A DNA stretch of 64,000 nucleotides from Phocoena phocoena (GCF_963924675.1 NC_089222.1:134008281-134072280); one strand, 5' to 3'. Counted from the stretch's first letter, positions 12,945 to 24,823 are shown. The notes: generated by a model not told the origin, from the sequence alone. A program made the numbers and translations.

Positions 12945-12949
12945 TCAGC

Positions 12950-14094
12950 ATTTTTAAAGGTTCCCCAAATGATTCTGATGTGAAGCCAGGGTTGAGACCA
13001 CTGGCTGGACAAAATCGAGCCATGCCAGAGCACACCCTGGGCCTGTGTCTGGTAGCTGAGTCCAGGACGCCAAGCGGGAACACCTGGGACTCTGTGAGAA
13101 GAAAGGCATCTGGGAGGCAGGTAGGGCAGTCGGGGGGCAGGGAAGTAGGCCAAGCAATGCCTGGAGACAGCAAACGTTGACTCCCAAGGGGCTTGGGCCA
13201 CCTGGTGAGGCCAAGCAGAAGAGCTATTGGCAATTCTGACTTTGCTTATCAAGTCAGTGACAGCCACAGGCTAATGTGATTTGAAAGCCTCTGAAAGAGA
13301 CATTGCAAATCAGGGTCAGAGCCAGGGCCAGTCAGCAGTCTGCTGCCCAGGCTTGCTTGCTGTCTCTCCTGCCCTGCCGCAGGGGGCGTCTTCCCCCTGC
13401 ACTCACACTGTCCGGTCTAAATCACTTTTCCAGCAAAACTTACCGAGGCGGCATTGTGGGGCAACATCTGGGAGATATCTCTGGCTCTGGCCTGACTGTT
13501 AAAAGCTTTTCCACTAGCTGTTCCTAAACAGGAAAGAGGGTGGCTTCCCCACAAGGCTGATTTCCCAGAAAATGGGACCCAGATAGGCCAAGAAGCAAGG
13601 GATAGTGGCGTGAGGTGCATGCGGGGTTGGGTCATGTGCTAATAATGTCTACTAGGGAATAGTCCAGGACTTAAAGGAGGTCAGGATATATCACCCTAGC
13701 TCTAGAGGGAAGGCAGAGGCTGGCTGAATGTAGGCATCTTCTTTTTGTTTGCACATAAACTGCTGTCTTTCTTCTTTGCCCTTTGTCCTATAGAGGATTA
13801 GAAGGAGGCTCCTGGATTATTTTGATTAGCCATTAGTCACCTATTTCCCTGGCATGTGATGACTTTGTTTCATGATTAGCGTAACCTAGATATCTGAACC
13901 AGAAATGGAAAGACACAGTTTAGTGTAAGCTGTTTGATGGTAGGTTTTCCCATTATTTGTAACTATATAAACAAAAAGATAGCAAGATAGAATATCAAAA
14001 TTTAGACCATGATGAGAAATCGAAGATTCTAAGGAAGTTCCAAAACTTTGTGGTGCCATCATCATAAAATACATTGTGTGGGATGTCAGCAAAC
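12950..14094. other. Intergenic, no feature recognised
   Basis: GC-richer segment (about 13000-13450) in which several overlapping open frames arise on both strands. None has a recognisable domain, and the overlap is typical of chance in GC-rich DNA. Confidence 0.4.
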
Positions 14095-14105
14095 ATGGTG
14101 GACCA

Positions 14106-14235
14106 GTGGGAATTACCTGGCTGTCCAGTGGTTAGGAATCGGCACTTTCACTGCTGGGGCTCAGGTTTGATCCCTGGTTGGGAAACTAAGATCCTGTAAG
14201 CCATACTGCATGGCAAAAAAAATAATAAAAAAAAA
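14106..14235 (+). mobile_element. Short tRNA-Glu SINE (CHR-related)
   Basis: Head 'gggaattacctggctgtcca' and B-box-like 'ggtttgatccctgg', with an A-rich tail. Flanked by the direct repeat atggtggacca at 14095-14105 and 14236-14246, an 11-bp target-site duplication. Confidence 0.85.
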
Positions 14236-14671
14236 ATGGTGGACCAAGAATCTCTGAAACACCACCCCTCGATAAAAACACTGGCAAAAACTGTCAAAAT
14301 CAAAATTTTCAAAAATGTAGAAATTAGCCAAAGGCTAGCAGCAATCTAGGTGCACTTATTAAAGAAAAATGGCTGAATCTTTGTAAGAGCAGAGAACTTT
14401 GTAGCATTTTAACTTGCTCTAGTCCCATCCACTCACTCTCAGATCTGTAGTACTCATGAAAACCAGTAGCTCACAGTGAAAACCAGCATACTGGCAGCCA
14501 TTGAGTAGGGCAGAACAAGGTTGGAGCTCCTTCAAAGCCTCATTTCCAGACAACTATCATTATCTGACCAGTCTGGTGGTTCCTGGAAGAACTTGACAGA
14601 TACAGAGTAACAGGACAAAGTAGGTAATTAAATAGTTAATCTCACTAGAGGATGGTAAGTAAAGAAAAATG

Positions 14672-15630
14672 TGTGGGAGACCCCTGTAAGTTAATGATCA
14701 CTCAAGAAAGCAGGTTTGCTTAATGGCAAAACCAAGCAGGCTTGCTTAGCAACAAAACCATGCAACAGAAGCATGAGACGTCTCGAAACAACAAAACAAT
14801 GGTGGCAGGAGACACATATCCCGCCCAGTGAGTTCAGTAAGGTGATGATTCCTAGGAAACACTCCTCTGCACGCAATAAAAATGAAAAGATAAGGAAAAG
14901 GTGACATTATACTAAAACCTGAGATGATTTACCATTTTTAGCATGTGTTAACACCTTTTTGTTCATTTCCATTGTGCCATGACAGTCCCGACTTGACCAT
15001 GTAGGGACAAGAAAACTCCCCCACCTGACATGAAGGAGGAGCTGATGATGGAAGCTTGACGCCTACTCAAGCATGAGGAAGAAGGTGGTCTTTTCCCCTC
15101 CCCACTTTTCCTTTGATTATAAAACTGTAGCCCACTAAGTTCTTGGGACGTGGCACCCTCTTGCTGGCCCACTTGTAAGCCTCACAAGCATCCTATTCTA
15201 ATAAAACACTTCTTTTTTTAAAAAATTTAATTTATTTGTTTATTTTATTTAGTTATTTTTGGCTGTGTTGGGTCTTCGTTTCTGTGCGAGGGCTTTCTCC
15301 AGTTGTGGCGAGCGGGGGCCACTCCTCATCACGGTGCACGGGCCTCTCACTGTCGCGGCCTCTCTTGTTCCAGAGCACAAGCTCCAGACGCACAGGCTCA
15401 GTAGTTGTGGCTCACGGACCTAGTTGCTCCATGGCATGTGGGATCTTCCCAGACCAAGGCTCAAACCTGTGTCCCCTGAATTGGCAGGCAGATTCTCAAC
15501 CACTTAGCCACCAGGGAAGCCCTAAAACACTTCTTATCTATCATTTTGCCTCTCCCTGAATTCTTTCTGCACTGAGACATAAAGAACCGGAGCTCCTCGG
15601 AACCCCCAAAATGCCACCTAGCGGTTTTAA
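14672..15630 (+). mobile_element. Endogenous retrovirus LTR (class I-like) split by a SINE
   Basis: Starts TGTGGGAGACCCCTG. It has a TATA box 'tataaaa' at 15118-15124 and a poly(A) signal AATAAA at 15200-15205. After the nested SINE, a U5-like segment continues ('ctgaattctttctgcactg', 'acataaagaaccggag'). The spacing of TATA box and poly(A) signal (about 80 bp) fits a gammaretrovirus-like R region. The right boundary is not clear and no gag, pol or env reading frame is recognisable downstream, so it is treated as a solo or decayed LTR. Confidence 0.6.
15215..15522 (-). mobile_element. CHR SINE, long form, nested in the ERV LTR
   Basis: Inverted CHR copy ending 'gccaccagggaagccc'. The target-site duplication taaaacacttctt lies at 15202-15214 and 15523-15535. 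The insertion sits just past the LTR's AATAAA, so it is younger than the LTR. Confidence 0.9.
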
Positions 15631-16128
15631 ACTCACTAGCAAGACTGTCTTTTCTTGACTCAGAGCTCTCCAAGTACAAACAGCCTTTTCTTCAAGACAT
15701 TTGTCAAAAACAATCAGAGACCGTTGTTTAACATCATGGCTGCCTGAGACAGTGCATAACAGCCAAGGCAAACAATAAGCCAATCAAAAAGCTTAAAAGG
15801 AAAGTATGGGGGATGAGTTATTCAGAGGGAGCTTTTCAAAGCTCTGACATGTTCCTGGGAATCTAGAAGGCCACACACATGCATAGGACTATGGGCATGA
15901 CCACGCTCAGGCATGACCACAGCTGTGTCACGCTCAGGCAAGACCTGAGAAGGTCTTAAGCTCTCAACTCTGACTGACCTTGTGGCTCTGTGCAAGCAGG
16001 AAGTAAAGGCTAAGGCAAAGTTGTAAACTACTTGTCTGAGTGTTAAAGGTAAACGCCCAATACACACACAGAGCCCTCACAAAGATTTAGAGACTTATTG
16101 GTTCTGGGCATTTAAGAAATCTCTGTTT

Positions 16129-16336
16129 GGGCTTCCCTGGTGGCGCAGTGGTTGAGAGTCCGCCTGCCGATGCAGGGGATAGGGGTTCGTGCCCCAGTCC
16201 AGGAAGATCCCACATGCCGCGGAGCGGCTGGGCCCGTGAGCCATGGCCACTGAGCCTGCACATCTGGAGCCTGTGCTCCGCAACAGGAGAGGCCACAACA
16301 GTGAGAGGCCCGCGTACTGCGAAAAAAAAAAAAAAA
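16129..16336 (+). mobile_element. CHR SINE, 200-bp form
   Basis: Full unit from 'gggcttccctggtggcgcag' to the A-tail. Near-perfect target-site duplication aagaaatct(c/g)tgtt flanks it (16114-16127 and 16335-16348). Confidence 0.95.
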
Positions 16337-16533
16337 GAAATCTGTGTTCAATCATTAGGATACCACTAAGCTAACTGAGCAGAGACTTCATGGCCACCCA
16401 CGACAAAGAATACAGGCTTTACAGAATTAATTCCGAAAAGTCACTAAACAGACAACAACAAGCCCTGGAGAAGGGAAAGAATCTGCTTCCCAGAGTTGGC
16501 ACGTTATATTATTTAAAAGATCCAGTTTAACCT

Positions 16534-17219
16534 ATGACCTAGCAATTCAACCCATGACTGCAGAGTAATAGATGCTGTTGGTGTCCCACCCATCTCAGGG
16601 AAATAAAAACATATGTTCACGCAGAAACATATACACAAATAATCCTAGGAATCTACTCAAAATAGCCAAAAAAAAAAAAAAAAGGAAACAACCCATCAAT
16701 AGATGAATGGATAAATAAAATGTGGTATATAAATACTATGAAATATTATTATTTGGCAATAAAAAGGAATGGAGTGCTGAAACATGTTACAACATGGATT
16801 AACCTTGCAAACATGCTAAGTGAAAGGAGCCAGTCACAAAAGATCACATATTATACAATTCTGTTTCTATGAAATGTCCAGAATAGGCAAATCCATAGAG
16901 ACAGATTTGTGGTTGCCTCTGGCTGGGGTTTCTTTTTGAACAAGTGACAAGAATGTTCTAAAATTGACTGGGAATTCCCTGGCGTTCCGGTGGTTAGGAC
17001 TCAGTGCTTTCACTGTGGCGGCCTGGGTTCAAGCCCTGGCTGGGGAACTAAGATACCACAGAGTGCATGGCATGGCCAAAAGTTTTTAAATATTTTAAAA
17101 TTAAATTGATTGTGATGATGGTTTCACAACTCTGTGAATGTAGTCAAAACCACTGAATTATATACTTTAAATAGGTAAATTGTATGGTATGTGAATTCTA
17201 TCTCAATAAACCCGTTACC
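16534..17219 (+). mobile_element. Old L1 3' end with nested SINE and a foreign patch
   Basis: L1 ORF2 end and 3' UTR: 'cctatgacctagcaattcaa', 'aaatgtggtatataaatact', 'gtggttgcctctggctggg' and, past the SINE, 'aaccactgaattatatactt' ending with AATAAA. Positions 16555-16592 are not L1 sequence; they match 18873-18910 (see findings). Confidence 0.8.
16967..17102 (+). mobile_element. Short tRNA-Glu SINE nested in L1
   Basis: Head 'gggaattccctggcgttccg' begins at 16970, and a T/A-rich tail ends near 17100. The flanking L1 sequence 'aaattga' is duplicated on both sides, where the L1 consensus has it once. Confidence 0.85.
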
Positions 17220-17454
17220 AAAAATACAATGGTGGCCTTAAAATTTTGCCTTTCCTCCCTCCTTCTCTACAGGGTATTTACTAGACAGTGAACAGAGGTT
17301 AGAAGAATCATCAGGAACGTGGAAATTATCATTTTATCTTGTCCAGCTTGGACATACACAGCAAGGTTGTTTCTATTTGAAAACAAAACGTAGCCACAGA
17401 GGGGCAATTGTCTAAGCTTCCTTAACATTTACATCCTAGCAAAGAAATAAGAGC

Positions 17455-17614
17455 GTTCTCCTGGGTTCCCTTACCTGCTGCTCCCTGCCCGGGCGCCCCT
17501 TCTCAATAAAGTCTTTTGCTTTCTCAGCACGTGTGTCTCCTTGGACAATTCATTTCCAAGTGTTAGACAAGAGCCCACTCTCGGGCCCTGGAAGGGATCC
17601 CCCTTCCTGCAACA
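17455..17614 (+). mobile_element. 3' part of a retroviral LTR (R-U5)
   Basis: AATAAAG inside 'cttctcaataaagtctttt', followed by a U5-like block ('gtgtctccttggacaattca', 'gggccctggaagggatcc') ending in the CA dinucleotide of 'ctgcaaca' at 17614. The upstream U3 is not recognisable. No viral gene adjoins it. Confidence 0.55.
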
Positions 17615-18120
17615 CGGTAATCAAAATGACTAGCAATGGAGAAGGAATTTCAGGCTTACTGGCTTATGTTCAGCTTGGGCACAGAGAATAAAGTATGTAG
17701 CAGTCACATATTTGGTTCTGGTCAGAATCACTTAGGTTTCTTCTCTGTAATTGCTTGACCTCAGCCGTCGGTTCTGTGCCAATTCTTATTTTACTGTCTT
17801 GGGCGCATGTACTCATCTTGCTGGGAGTTGTGACTCAGGTCATCTGATCTTGCAGGGAGGAGCCCCTGGTTTGATCTCTGGGGTTCTAGGCATAAACCGA
17901 GGTGGCTGGGATTCGCAAAGATCCCCCGTGGCCCTGCTCTGCCTCACCTTGCCCCTGGCAATGGTCATTTGATCCAAGGAGGAAGGTGCTGGACTCAAAC
18001 TGGGCCAAAATTTGAAAGAAACACAAAGTTAAGCATATTCTACAAAATACCTGAACAGCACTCTTCAAAACTGTCAATGTCGTCAAAAACAAGTCTGGAA
18101 ACTCACAGTCTAGAGGAGCC

Positions 18121-18395
18121 TAAGGAGTCATGACTACTAAATGTAATATGGTGCCCTGGATGGGATGCTGGCACAGAAAAGGACATTGGGTAAAAACCAA
18201 GGAAATCTGAATAAACCATGGAGTTTAGTTCGCAGTAAGGTATGGATGTCAGTCCATTAGCTGTGACAAGTGTACCATACCAGTGTTAACAATCGGGAAA
18301 CTGGGTGCAGGAAATCTTTCTAACGTTTTTGCAACTTTTCAGTAAATCTGAAACTATTCTAAATTAAAAACTGATTTAAAAGAGTGAGAGAAACA
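18121..18395 (+). mobile_element. Old L1 3' UTR
   Basis: 'gctgtgacaagtgtaccata' followed by 'gcaacttttcagtaaatctg' and 'aaactattctaaattaaaaa', the usual far-3' end of older L1 subfamilies. Confidence 0.7.
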
Positions 18396-18429
18396 GAAAC
18401 ATAGAGACCAAAAGTGATTGAAGCTGAGT

Positions 18430-19318
18430 GTTATGTCACCACCCTAGGAAGCAGTCCATGAGGTTCTGCTGCTGCGGTCCCTGGGGTAGCCCTAATTCCT
18501 GTTCAGCCTTAAGATCTTTCTTTGATTCTGCAAGCTCTTCCAGTTTCCTTTCCATAGTCCCAAATGTGCTGAAGTTAACCAGGGATAAATTCTGTTGCTT
18601 GCAGCCAAAGGAACCTTACCATCAAGTTCTGCTTCTGAGTCCTCAGGAAATAGGTCATGCCAGCCTTCAATTTATAAGGCAATGGCTGGGCCATAACACA
18701 AGTCTTGTTCTGTAATTTTCATACCCTTCATAACCAAACCTCTTAGTAGAGACGTTGACAGAGCAGACTCTATTTTAGTCCTTCCTATTCTCATAGCATG
18801 AGTCTCTACAGAGATGGGGCCCATGCCCATGGAAGACATTACTAACTGATCACAATACCTGTACCCTGAGCGTGACTGCAGAGTAATAGATGCTGTTGAT
18901 GTCCCACCCAGATCCCCTTTATTGGAAAGTATGCCCATCCATCTCCCAGCTGTTATGAAGGTCGGCTGCTAGAGGCTCACAGCTGCTCTCATCTCCAGAG
19001 AATCGCCATCAATGGAGTGGGAGGTGCCTCCCCCAAGGCAGCCTACAACCGATAACTGGCTAATCAGGGGCCACAAAAGAACGGCGCCCTTGCCTCAAGG
19101 TGAGACCAACTCTGAGATGTGATTCATGCTCCAGGGACCCCACTGGGCTCAGGCTGAAGCTAGGTTGCACTGCGACCACGTTCTTCTGTAGCTCCTTCCC
19201 CTGCCCTGTATGGCTTCCTTCACTCCCATTCTCCAAAGAGTCCTCCCTCAATAAACCCAGAACATCAGAATCCCTGATTCAGGTTCTGCTTCAGGGAACC
19301 CAACCTAAGACATGCGAC
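18430..19318 (+). repeat. Old LTR-like dispersed repeat(s), unassigned
   Basis: Contains 'aattctgttgcttgcagcc' and, at the right end, an AATAAA-bearing block leading to 'cagggaacccaacctaagac', both familiar as retroelement 3' ends. Positions 18873-18910 are the second copy of the 38-bp patch found inside the L1 at 16555-16592. Family not assigned. Confidence 0.4.
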
Positions 19319-19457
19319 ACAGAATCCTTCTCAACGTTGTGGCCGTGCAGCCACTACCAATATACGAGTTGATACATGAGGTGAAACCTGTTTGACATCT
19401 CTACTGGGAATAATACTAACAAATGGGAGAGACTACACCAGCAAAAAAAGAAACATC

Positions 19458-19666
19458 GGGCTTCCCTGGTGGCGCAGTGGTTGGGGGTCCGCCTGCCGAT
19501 GCAGGGGACACTGGTTCGTGCCCCGGTCCGGGAAGATCCCACATGCCGCGGAGCGGCTGGGCGCGTGAGCCGTGGCCGCTGAGCCTGCGCGTCCGGAGCC
19601 TGTGCTCCTCAACGGGAGAGGCCACAACAGCGAAAGGCCCACGTATCGCAAAAAAAAAAAAAAAAA
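19458..19666 (+). mobile_element. CHR SINE, 200-bp form
   Basis: Complete unit from 'gggcttccctggtggcgcag' to the A-tail. CpG sites are largely retained, suggesting a recent insertion. Confidence 0.95.
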
Positions 19667-20400
19667 GTGGCAGTTGGGTTTTAAAAAAAAAATAAACATC
19701 AACAAAGAAGCTAGAAGCCTAGATGACTCGCCAATTTAACTATTGGCCTCTGCAAAGACAAAGGAGAGTAAGCAGCCTTGTGACTCCTTTGTTGTGACAC
19801 AGGGTTTAGGTATGATTTGTAGACCTGTCTGTCCATATTTCTTCTTCCTCAGTCCACAATTTAGGACAAGTGTTTCGACAGGAAGGATGCCCGCAGAACA
19901 AAGTGGGAAAAGATGAAGTTAAAGAAGTACATCTTTACTCCAAGAAGCTGTCATGTCTAATAGCTGAAGGCATTTCTCACTCTCCTTGGCTGGGTGAGCT
20001 AGTTGAGGAGCAGGTACACCATCTTAAGAGCATCAGGAAACTAGCTGCAAATGGACGTCTTTCCTACTAAATATAACCTTGCTTGTTTTCACCCTATTGT
20101 TTAATGCCAGCTGAGTTTTACCAAAGAAAAAAAAAGGAGTGTATTGGGTGGAAAATGGGTAAGACTGCTGAACTAAAACTCAAAATAATAATGGCAAAAA
20201 CTAAATCAAAATCTACTTATCTCTCGTGCAAAAGTACAAGCTGGTATGGCATAGATCTCGAAGGGCTACAAATTCCTAGTACCTTGCTGATTTGTCATCC
20301 TTAGAGTGTCACTTTTGTCCACTGGTGGTCCAGCACAGTGCTAAATTTCAGCTGCCTGGAGGTGGGAAAGTGTAGAGGAGCGGGGATCTGCCCTTTCCTT

Positions 20401-20612
20401 TTTTTTTTTTTTTTTTTTTTTGCGGTATGCGGGCCTCTCACCGTTGTGGCCTCTCCCGTTGTGGAGCACAGGCTCCGGACGCACAGGCTCAACGGCCATG
20501 GCTCACGGGCCTAGCCGCTCCACAGCATGTGGGATCTTCCCGGACCCGGGCACGAACCCGTGTCCCCTGCGTTGGCAGGCGGACTCTCAACCACTGTGCC
20601 ACCAGGGAGGCC
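20401..20612 (-). mobile_element. CHR SINE, 200-bp form
   Basis: Inverted copy with a 22-nt T tract. Exact target-site duplication ctgccctttcctt at 20388-20400 and 20613-20625. Confidence 0.95.
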
Positions 20613-20619
20613 CTGCCCT

Positions 20620-21970
20620 TTCCTTCTAAGAAGATGATCTGGATCATGTATCACTTTGGCTCACTTTCCATTGACCAAGAGTTAGATACACAGCCACACT
20701 TAACTGCCAAGGAGTCTGGGAAAGGGAAGACTTAATCTGACAGCCTTGAGTCCAGCTAAAAATTAAGCCTTCTGTTTCTGAGAGAGAAAAGAGAATGGAT
20801 TTGGGGGGGCAGCTATTAGAGAGAGAAGATGCCAGGAACGTAGGTAACGACCTGAGAAGGACACTGTCCTTTTTAGGGACACTGGGCTGACTTAAAAGTC
20901 TCAGACATTCCCATTCAGTGCCTCTGGTACATTGTATTACTGTTCACCAAATTCTGTCTTCCTCTTGTGGTTTCCCTCCCCCCACCATCCACTTGCTTTG
21001 GCCAATGAAATGTGGGCAGAAGCGATGTGTGTCACTTACAGGTAGAATTTTAAAGGCCAGCACCTGGTTCACGGCCCCTCCCCTCCCTCTACCATGAGAC
21101 CAGTGATGTTCTAGACAGAGGCGGCTCCATCAGCCTCTGAACTGCAGATGTTGAGAGCAGAGCCCCTGCTGACCTGAGATGAGCTTGCAGCACGAGTGAG
21201 AAACGAGCCTTGATGTTGTTACAAGCCACCGAGGTTGCCAGGTTGTTGCTGTATAGAGAGAGATTCAGCATTCCTGTCCTCCTGCCAGTGGCATCTTTGT
21301 TCATAAAGTATAGCTCCATTGCCATAAGCATAATAGTACTAATGGCTGTCTTTGAATGAACACTTGCAATGGGTTAAGCCCTAATAATTTTATTGTGTTA
21401 TCATTAAACTTTACTTGGGTTTGATAATCAATTTACAGATGGCTCCTAATTCTTTCACCATATGGTAATTATAAAATTCATCACTGAAGTGCATACAGGT
21501 TACTGCTAGTTGAAACAATTCTATCTGATAAATCCTTTTATAAAACAAGAATCTTTGGGGAATAAGCCCTGCCCTTAAATGTGTTTTCTAAGTTTAGCAT
21601 CTCACAAATGCAAAACTATAAAATTATATTGTTAATAATTAGAAAAATGATAATATTAATGGTTTTATTGTTAGGGTACTACTTAACATTAAACAGACAG
21701 CTAGAATACTTTGACTGCAAATAGGTGAAGAACCAACTAAAAGTGATTAAAATGATAAGGGTGTTCTAAACTGACTCAACCAAAAGCAGAGAGACAGGGA
21801 GGCCTAGGGTTGTTCCTTGGCTTTATGATGTCATTAAGGACCCATGCTTTCCATATTTCTGCTCTTCCATCCTTAGAATGTCAGGGATGTCTCCCCTCAT
21901 GATCACAATGAGGCTGCCACAGCCCCAAGCACCATATCCACATACAACAGCATTTGCCAAAAGAAGAGAA
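20620..21970. other. Intergenic, no feature recognised
   Basis: AT-rich, apparently single-copy. No exon or repeat family is recognised. Confidence 0.4.
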
Positions 21971-21975
21971 TGGTA

Positions 21976-22480
21976 CAAACTTCCATTTATAAAATAAACA
22001 AGTCATAGGGATGTAACGTACAACATGGCGACCATAGTTAATAATACTGTATTGTATATTTGAGGGCTTCCCTGGTGGCGCAGTGGTTGAGAGTCCGCCT
22101 GCCGATGCAGGGGACACGGGTGCGTGCCCCGGTCCGGGAAGATCCCACATGCCGCGGTGCAGCTGGGCCTGTGAGCCATGGCCTCTGAGCCTGTGCGTCC
22201 GGAGCCTGTGCTCCGCAGCGGGAGAGGCCACAACGGTGAGAGATCTGCGTACCGCAAAAAAAAAAAAAAAAAAAAAAAAATACTGTATTGTATATTTGAA
22301 AAGTTGCTAGGAGAGTAGATCTTAAAAGTCCTCATCACAAGGGAAAAAAATGTGTGACTGTGTGATGATGGATGCTAATTAGACTTATTGCAGTAATCAT
22401 TTTGCAATATGAACTTATATCAAATAATTGTTATACAGCTAAAACCGATGTATATGTCAATTATATATTAATTTTTGAAA
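21976..22480 (+). mobile_element. Old L1 (L1MA-like) 3' UTR with nested SINE
   Basis: 'catggcgaccatagttaata' and 'ttgctaggagagtagatctt' flank the SINE, then 'gcagtaatcattttgcaata' and 'gtcaattatatattaat' complete the L1 3' UTR in order. Confidence 0.8.
22064..22280 (+). mobile_element. CHR SINE, 200-bp form, nested in L1
   Basis: Complete unit with a long A-tail and a perfect 19-bp target-site duplication, tactgtattgtatatttga, at 22045-22063 and 22281-22299. It is one of the youngest-looking insertions in the window. Confidence 0.97.
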
Positions 22481-22686
22481 AAATTAAGAAGGGAAAAAAG
22501 CAGTTTCTCCTCACTCATCTCTTTTCCTGAGGCAAGAAAGTCATTTTCTGAAGCCCCACGGTAGGTCCCCACCTGTGCCGATGGGCAACCGCCCACACCT
22601 AGCCACGCGCAAGACAAAAACGGCAAGGTTCTGTCACTTTCAGCCTCCACTGTGGGAATGCGCACGGCTAAATTAGTCAGGAGAGA

Positions 22687-22960
22687 ATAGGTTCTGCTGT
22701 GGTAAGAAACACCCCCAAATCTCAGTGGCTTAACACACTCACCTGCCAAAAGTCTGTGGAGTCTGTCAGGGGTCTAGAGTGCACCGCCTGTAAAGTAAGG
22801 CTACCTTGGTCCCCGCAGAGGGAGAAGAGGCAGCTGGGGGCTCACACACCAGCTCCTCTTTACTTCAACCTGGAAGTCATTTACGTTACTTCTACCTACT
22901 TTAATCATGACTTGTCCCATGACCCTGCCTCGCTGTGAGCAAGCTGCAGGAGATGTAGGG
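22687..22960 (+). repeat. Old dispersed repeat, unassigned
   Basis: 'ttctgctgtggtaagaaaca' and 'aaatctcagtggcttaacac' recall a common ancient mammalian interspersed repeat. The rest is too decayed to place. Confidence 0.4.
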
Positions 22961-22989
22961 ACAGATGAAACCCTGGTCTCAGTCATGCT

Positions 22990-23469
22990 GGCTTTTCCCC
23001 TTTAAAAAACAAAATTCAACCGAGTACATTTGCAGATCCAGTTGGCTTTATTCAGGGCTTCATGAACTGGGCAGAATCTCGTGCAGTAACTAGAATAGCA
23101 TTTCAAGGGGTTGTACAAAAATGAAAGGTTTTTATAGGTAGAAGGAGGGTGGAGCAAGGAAGCTAACAGCAAAAGGGAAAAAAAAGGATTGTTTTCAAGC
23201 CAGGTCACCTTCTTTAGGGGGGTGGGGGAGGGCCCATCATGCAGGTTACCTCTGCTTCCTTGCGGGGATGGTACGGGGGCGGGGGTGGAGAGGGCCCACG
23301 TGACAGATCACCTCATTGGTTCTGACCAGAAAATTCCAGACTGGCCTATAAGGAATACTCTCCTGGGGAAGGTCGAAACTGCAATTAGGGCAGGGATTAA
23401 ATCTAGGTTTGGTATCTTGGGCTTTAGCACAAGTGATGCCATTTTGGGCCTGTGGTTTCCTCTTTAACA
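22990..23469 (-). mobile_element. Solo retroviral-type LTR, antisense
   Basis: On the minus strand it starts TGTTAAAGAGGAAACC at 23469. It has a TATA box TATAAAAA at 23129-23136 and AATAAA at 23047-23052, about 80 bp apart, then a short U5-like end. The order promoter, R, poly(A) signal, U5 is that of an LTR. No viral gene lies beside it. Left boundary approximate; family not assigned. Confidence 0.6.
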
Positions 23470-24038
23470 CCCCTTCGTCACCACTCCCTCTCCGTTATCC
23501 CCTTGCCCCTTCCTCAGTCAACCCCAATACCATCCTCACTACACCCTACTTTTTCTAGCCCCTGCCACCCCTCCCTTCCTCAGAGGGCCACAGGTGCCAA
23601 GTCCCTCTGTAACCAGAAAGGGCAGGGGGTCCCCAGAGAAAGAGAAGCAGACACTGCTTTCTTGACAGAAGAGAAGCCATTTTTGGCCTGAGCTATTTTG
23701 TGATCTAAGCCTGGCCACAATGCTTGCCCTTGAACAGGTCTCAGTAACTAATGATCTTAAGGGAACAAAGGAATGCAGAAACAAATGATGTTATCAGGCA
23801 AGAGAAGTACCAATAGCAAAGATAATATTGATAATATCAGTTGTAAAGACTCCCAGTTCTGTTTCAATGGTAAAGATTAGGCTGAAGTTCAACCACCACA
23901 TCAACTGGAACCTGAGGGAGGACAATGTTGACCTTTTCTGACCCTCGTGACTTCAGTCAACTAAAGCTTGGACTCTGTCGACTGCCCAAGCCCCTTCATG
24001 AAAATACGTGTACACTTAGCTTAAAACTTCCCCAGTTT

Positions 24039-24379
24039 GGGGCTTCCCTGGTGGTGCAGTGGTTAAGAATCCACCTGCCGATGCAGGGGACAAGGGTTCG
24101 AGCCCTGGTCCAGGAAGATCCCACATGCTGCGGAGCAACTAAGCCCGTGCGCCACAACTACTGAGCCTGCGCTCTAGAGCCCGTGAGCCACAACTACTGA
24201 AGCCCGCGCGCCTAGAGCCCGTGCTCCGCAACAAGAGAAGCCACCGCAATGAGAAGCCCGCGCACCGCAGTGAAGAGTAGCCCCCGCTCGCCGCAGCTAG
24301 AGAAAGCCCCCGCACAGCAACGAAGACCCAACGCAGCCAAAAATAAATAAATAAAATAAAAATGTAAAAAAAACCAAAG
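24039..24379 (+). mobile_element. CHR SINE, long form
   Basis: Full 340-bp unit including the tandem 'gccacaactactga' blocks and a (AAAT)n tail. Exact target-site duplication aaacttccccagttt at 24024-24038 and 24380-24394. Confidence 0.97.
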
Positions 24380-24823
24380 AAACTTCCCCAGTTTTGCTGT
24401 TTAGGGAGGCACTGCTTTGGGGAAGATCCCCGGTGTGCTCCTTACTGGCTGCAAGTAATAATACATCCTTCCCTCTCTTGATCTTTGGCTTCATTGTGTC
24501 TTTTGCCTCAACACCCACCAAGAAGTGAACGCAGTTCTCAGGTAACACATCCTGCATCTTAAAGAATGCACCGCTTCCAATGACCTCCATTAAGTCAAAA
24601 GCACTCTTGCCTCTGCCTGCTGCTGCTGTCAAGAAGAAGGAGGGGGGAGTTTGGGGGCCATGGATAGAGGGAGAAGGACATTAGGAGTCCTCCAGGTCAA
24701 GGCAGTTTGCTTTTCCCCAAAACATCTAAATAATCATTCCAACCTCACACTGTGAGGATTAGTTTCCTAAAACAAACAAACAAACAAAACCTTTCTTAGC
24801 TCTGCATAAGAGATACAGATTCC

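Noticed and set aside
12739..13233. 164-codon open frame on the minus strand
   Set aside because: Passes through a tRNA-Glu SINE, and three overlapping frames share the same GC-rich DNA.
16129..16210. tRNA-Glu-like gene
   Set aside because: A- and B-box-like sequences belong to the SINE head. No intact cloverleaf is followed by a terminator, and the unit continues into the SINE body.
19870..20070. 66-codon open frame with a plausible-looking charged peptide
   Set aside because: No similarity recognised and no clear splice sites. Could be chance.
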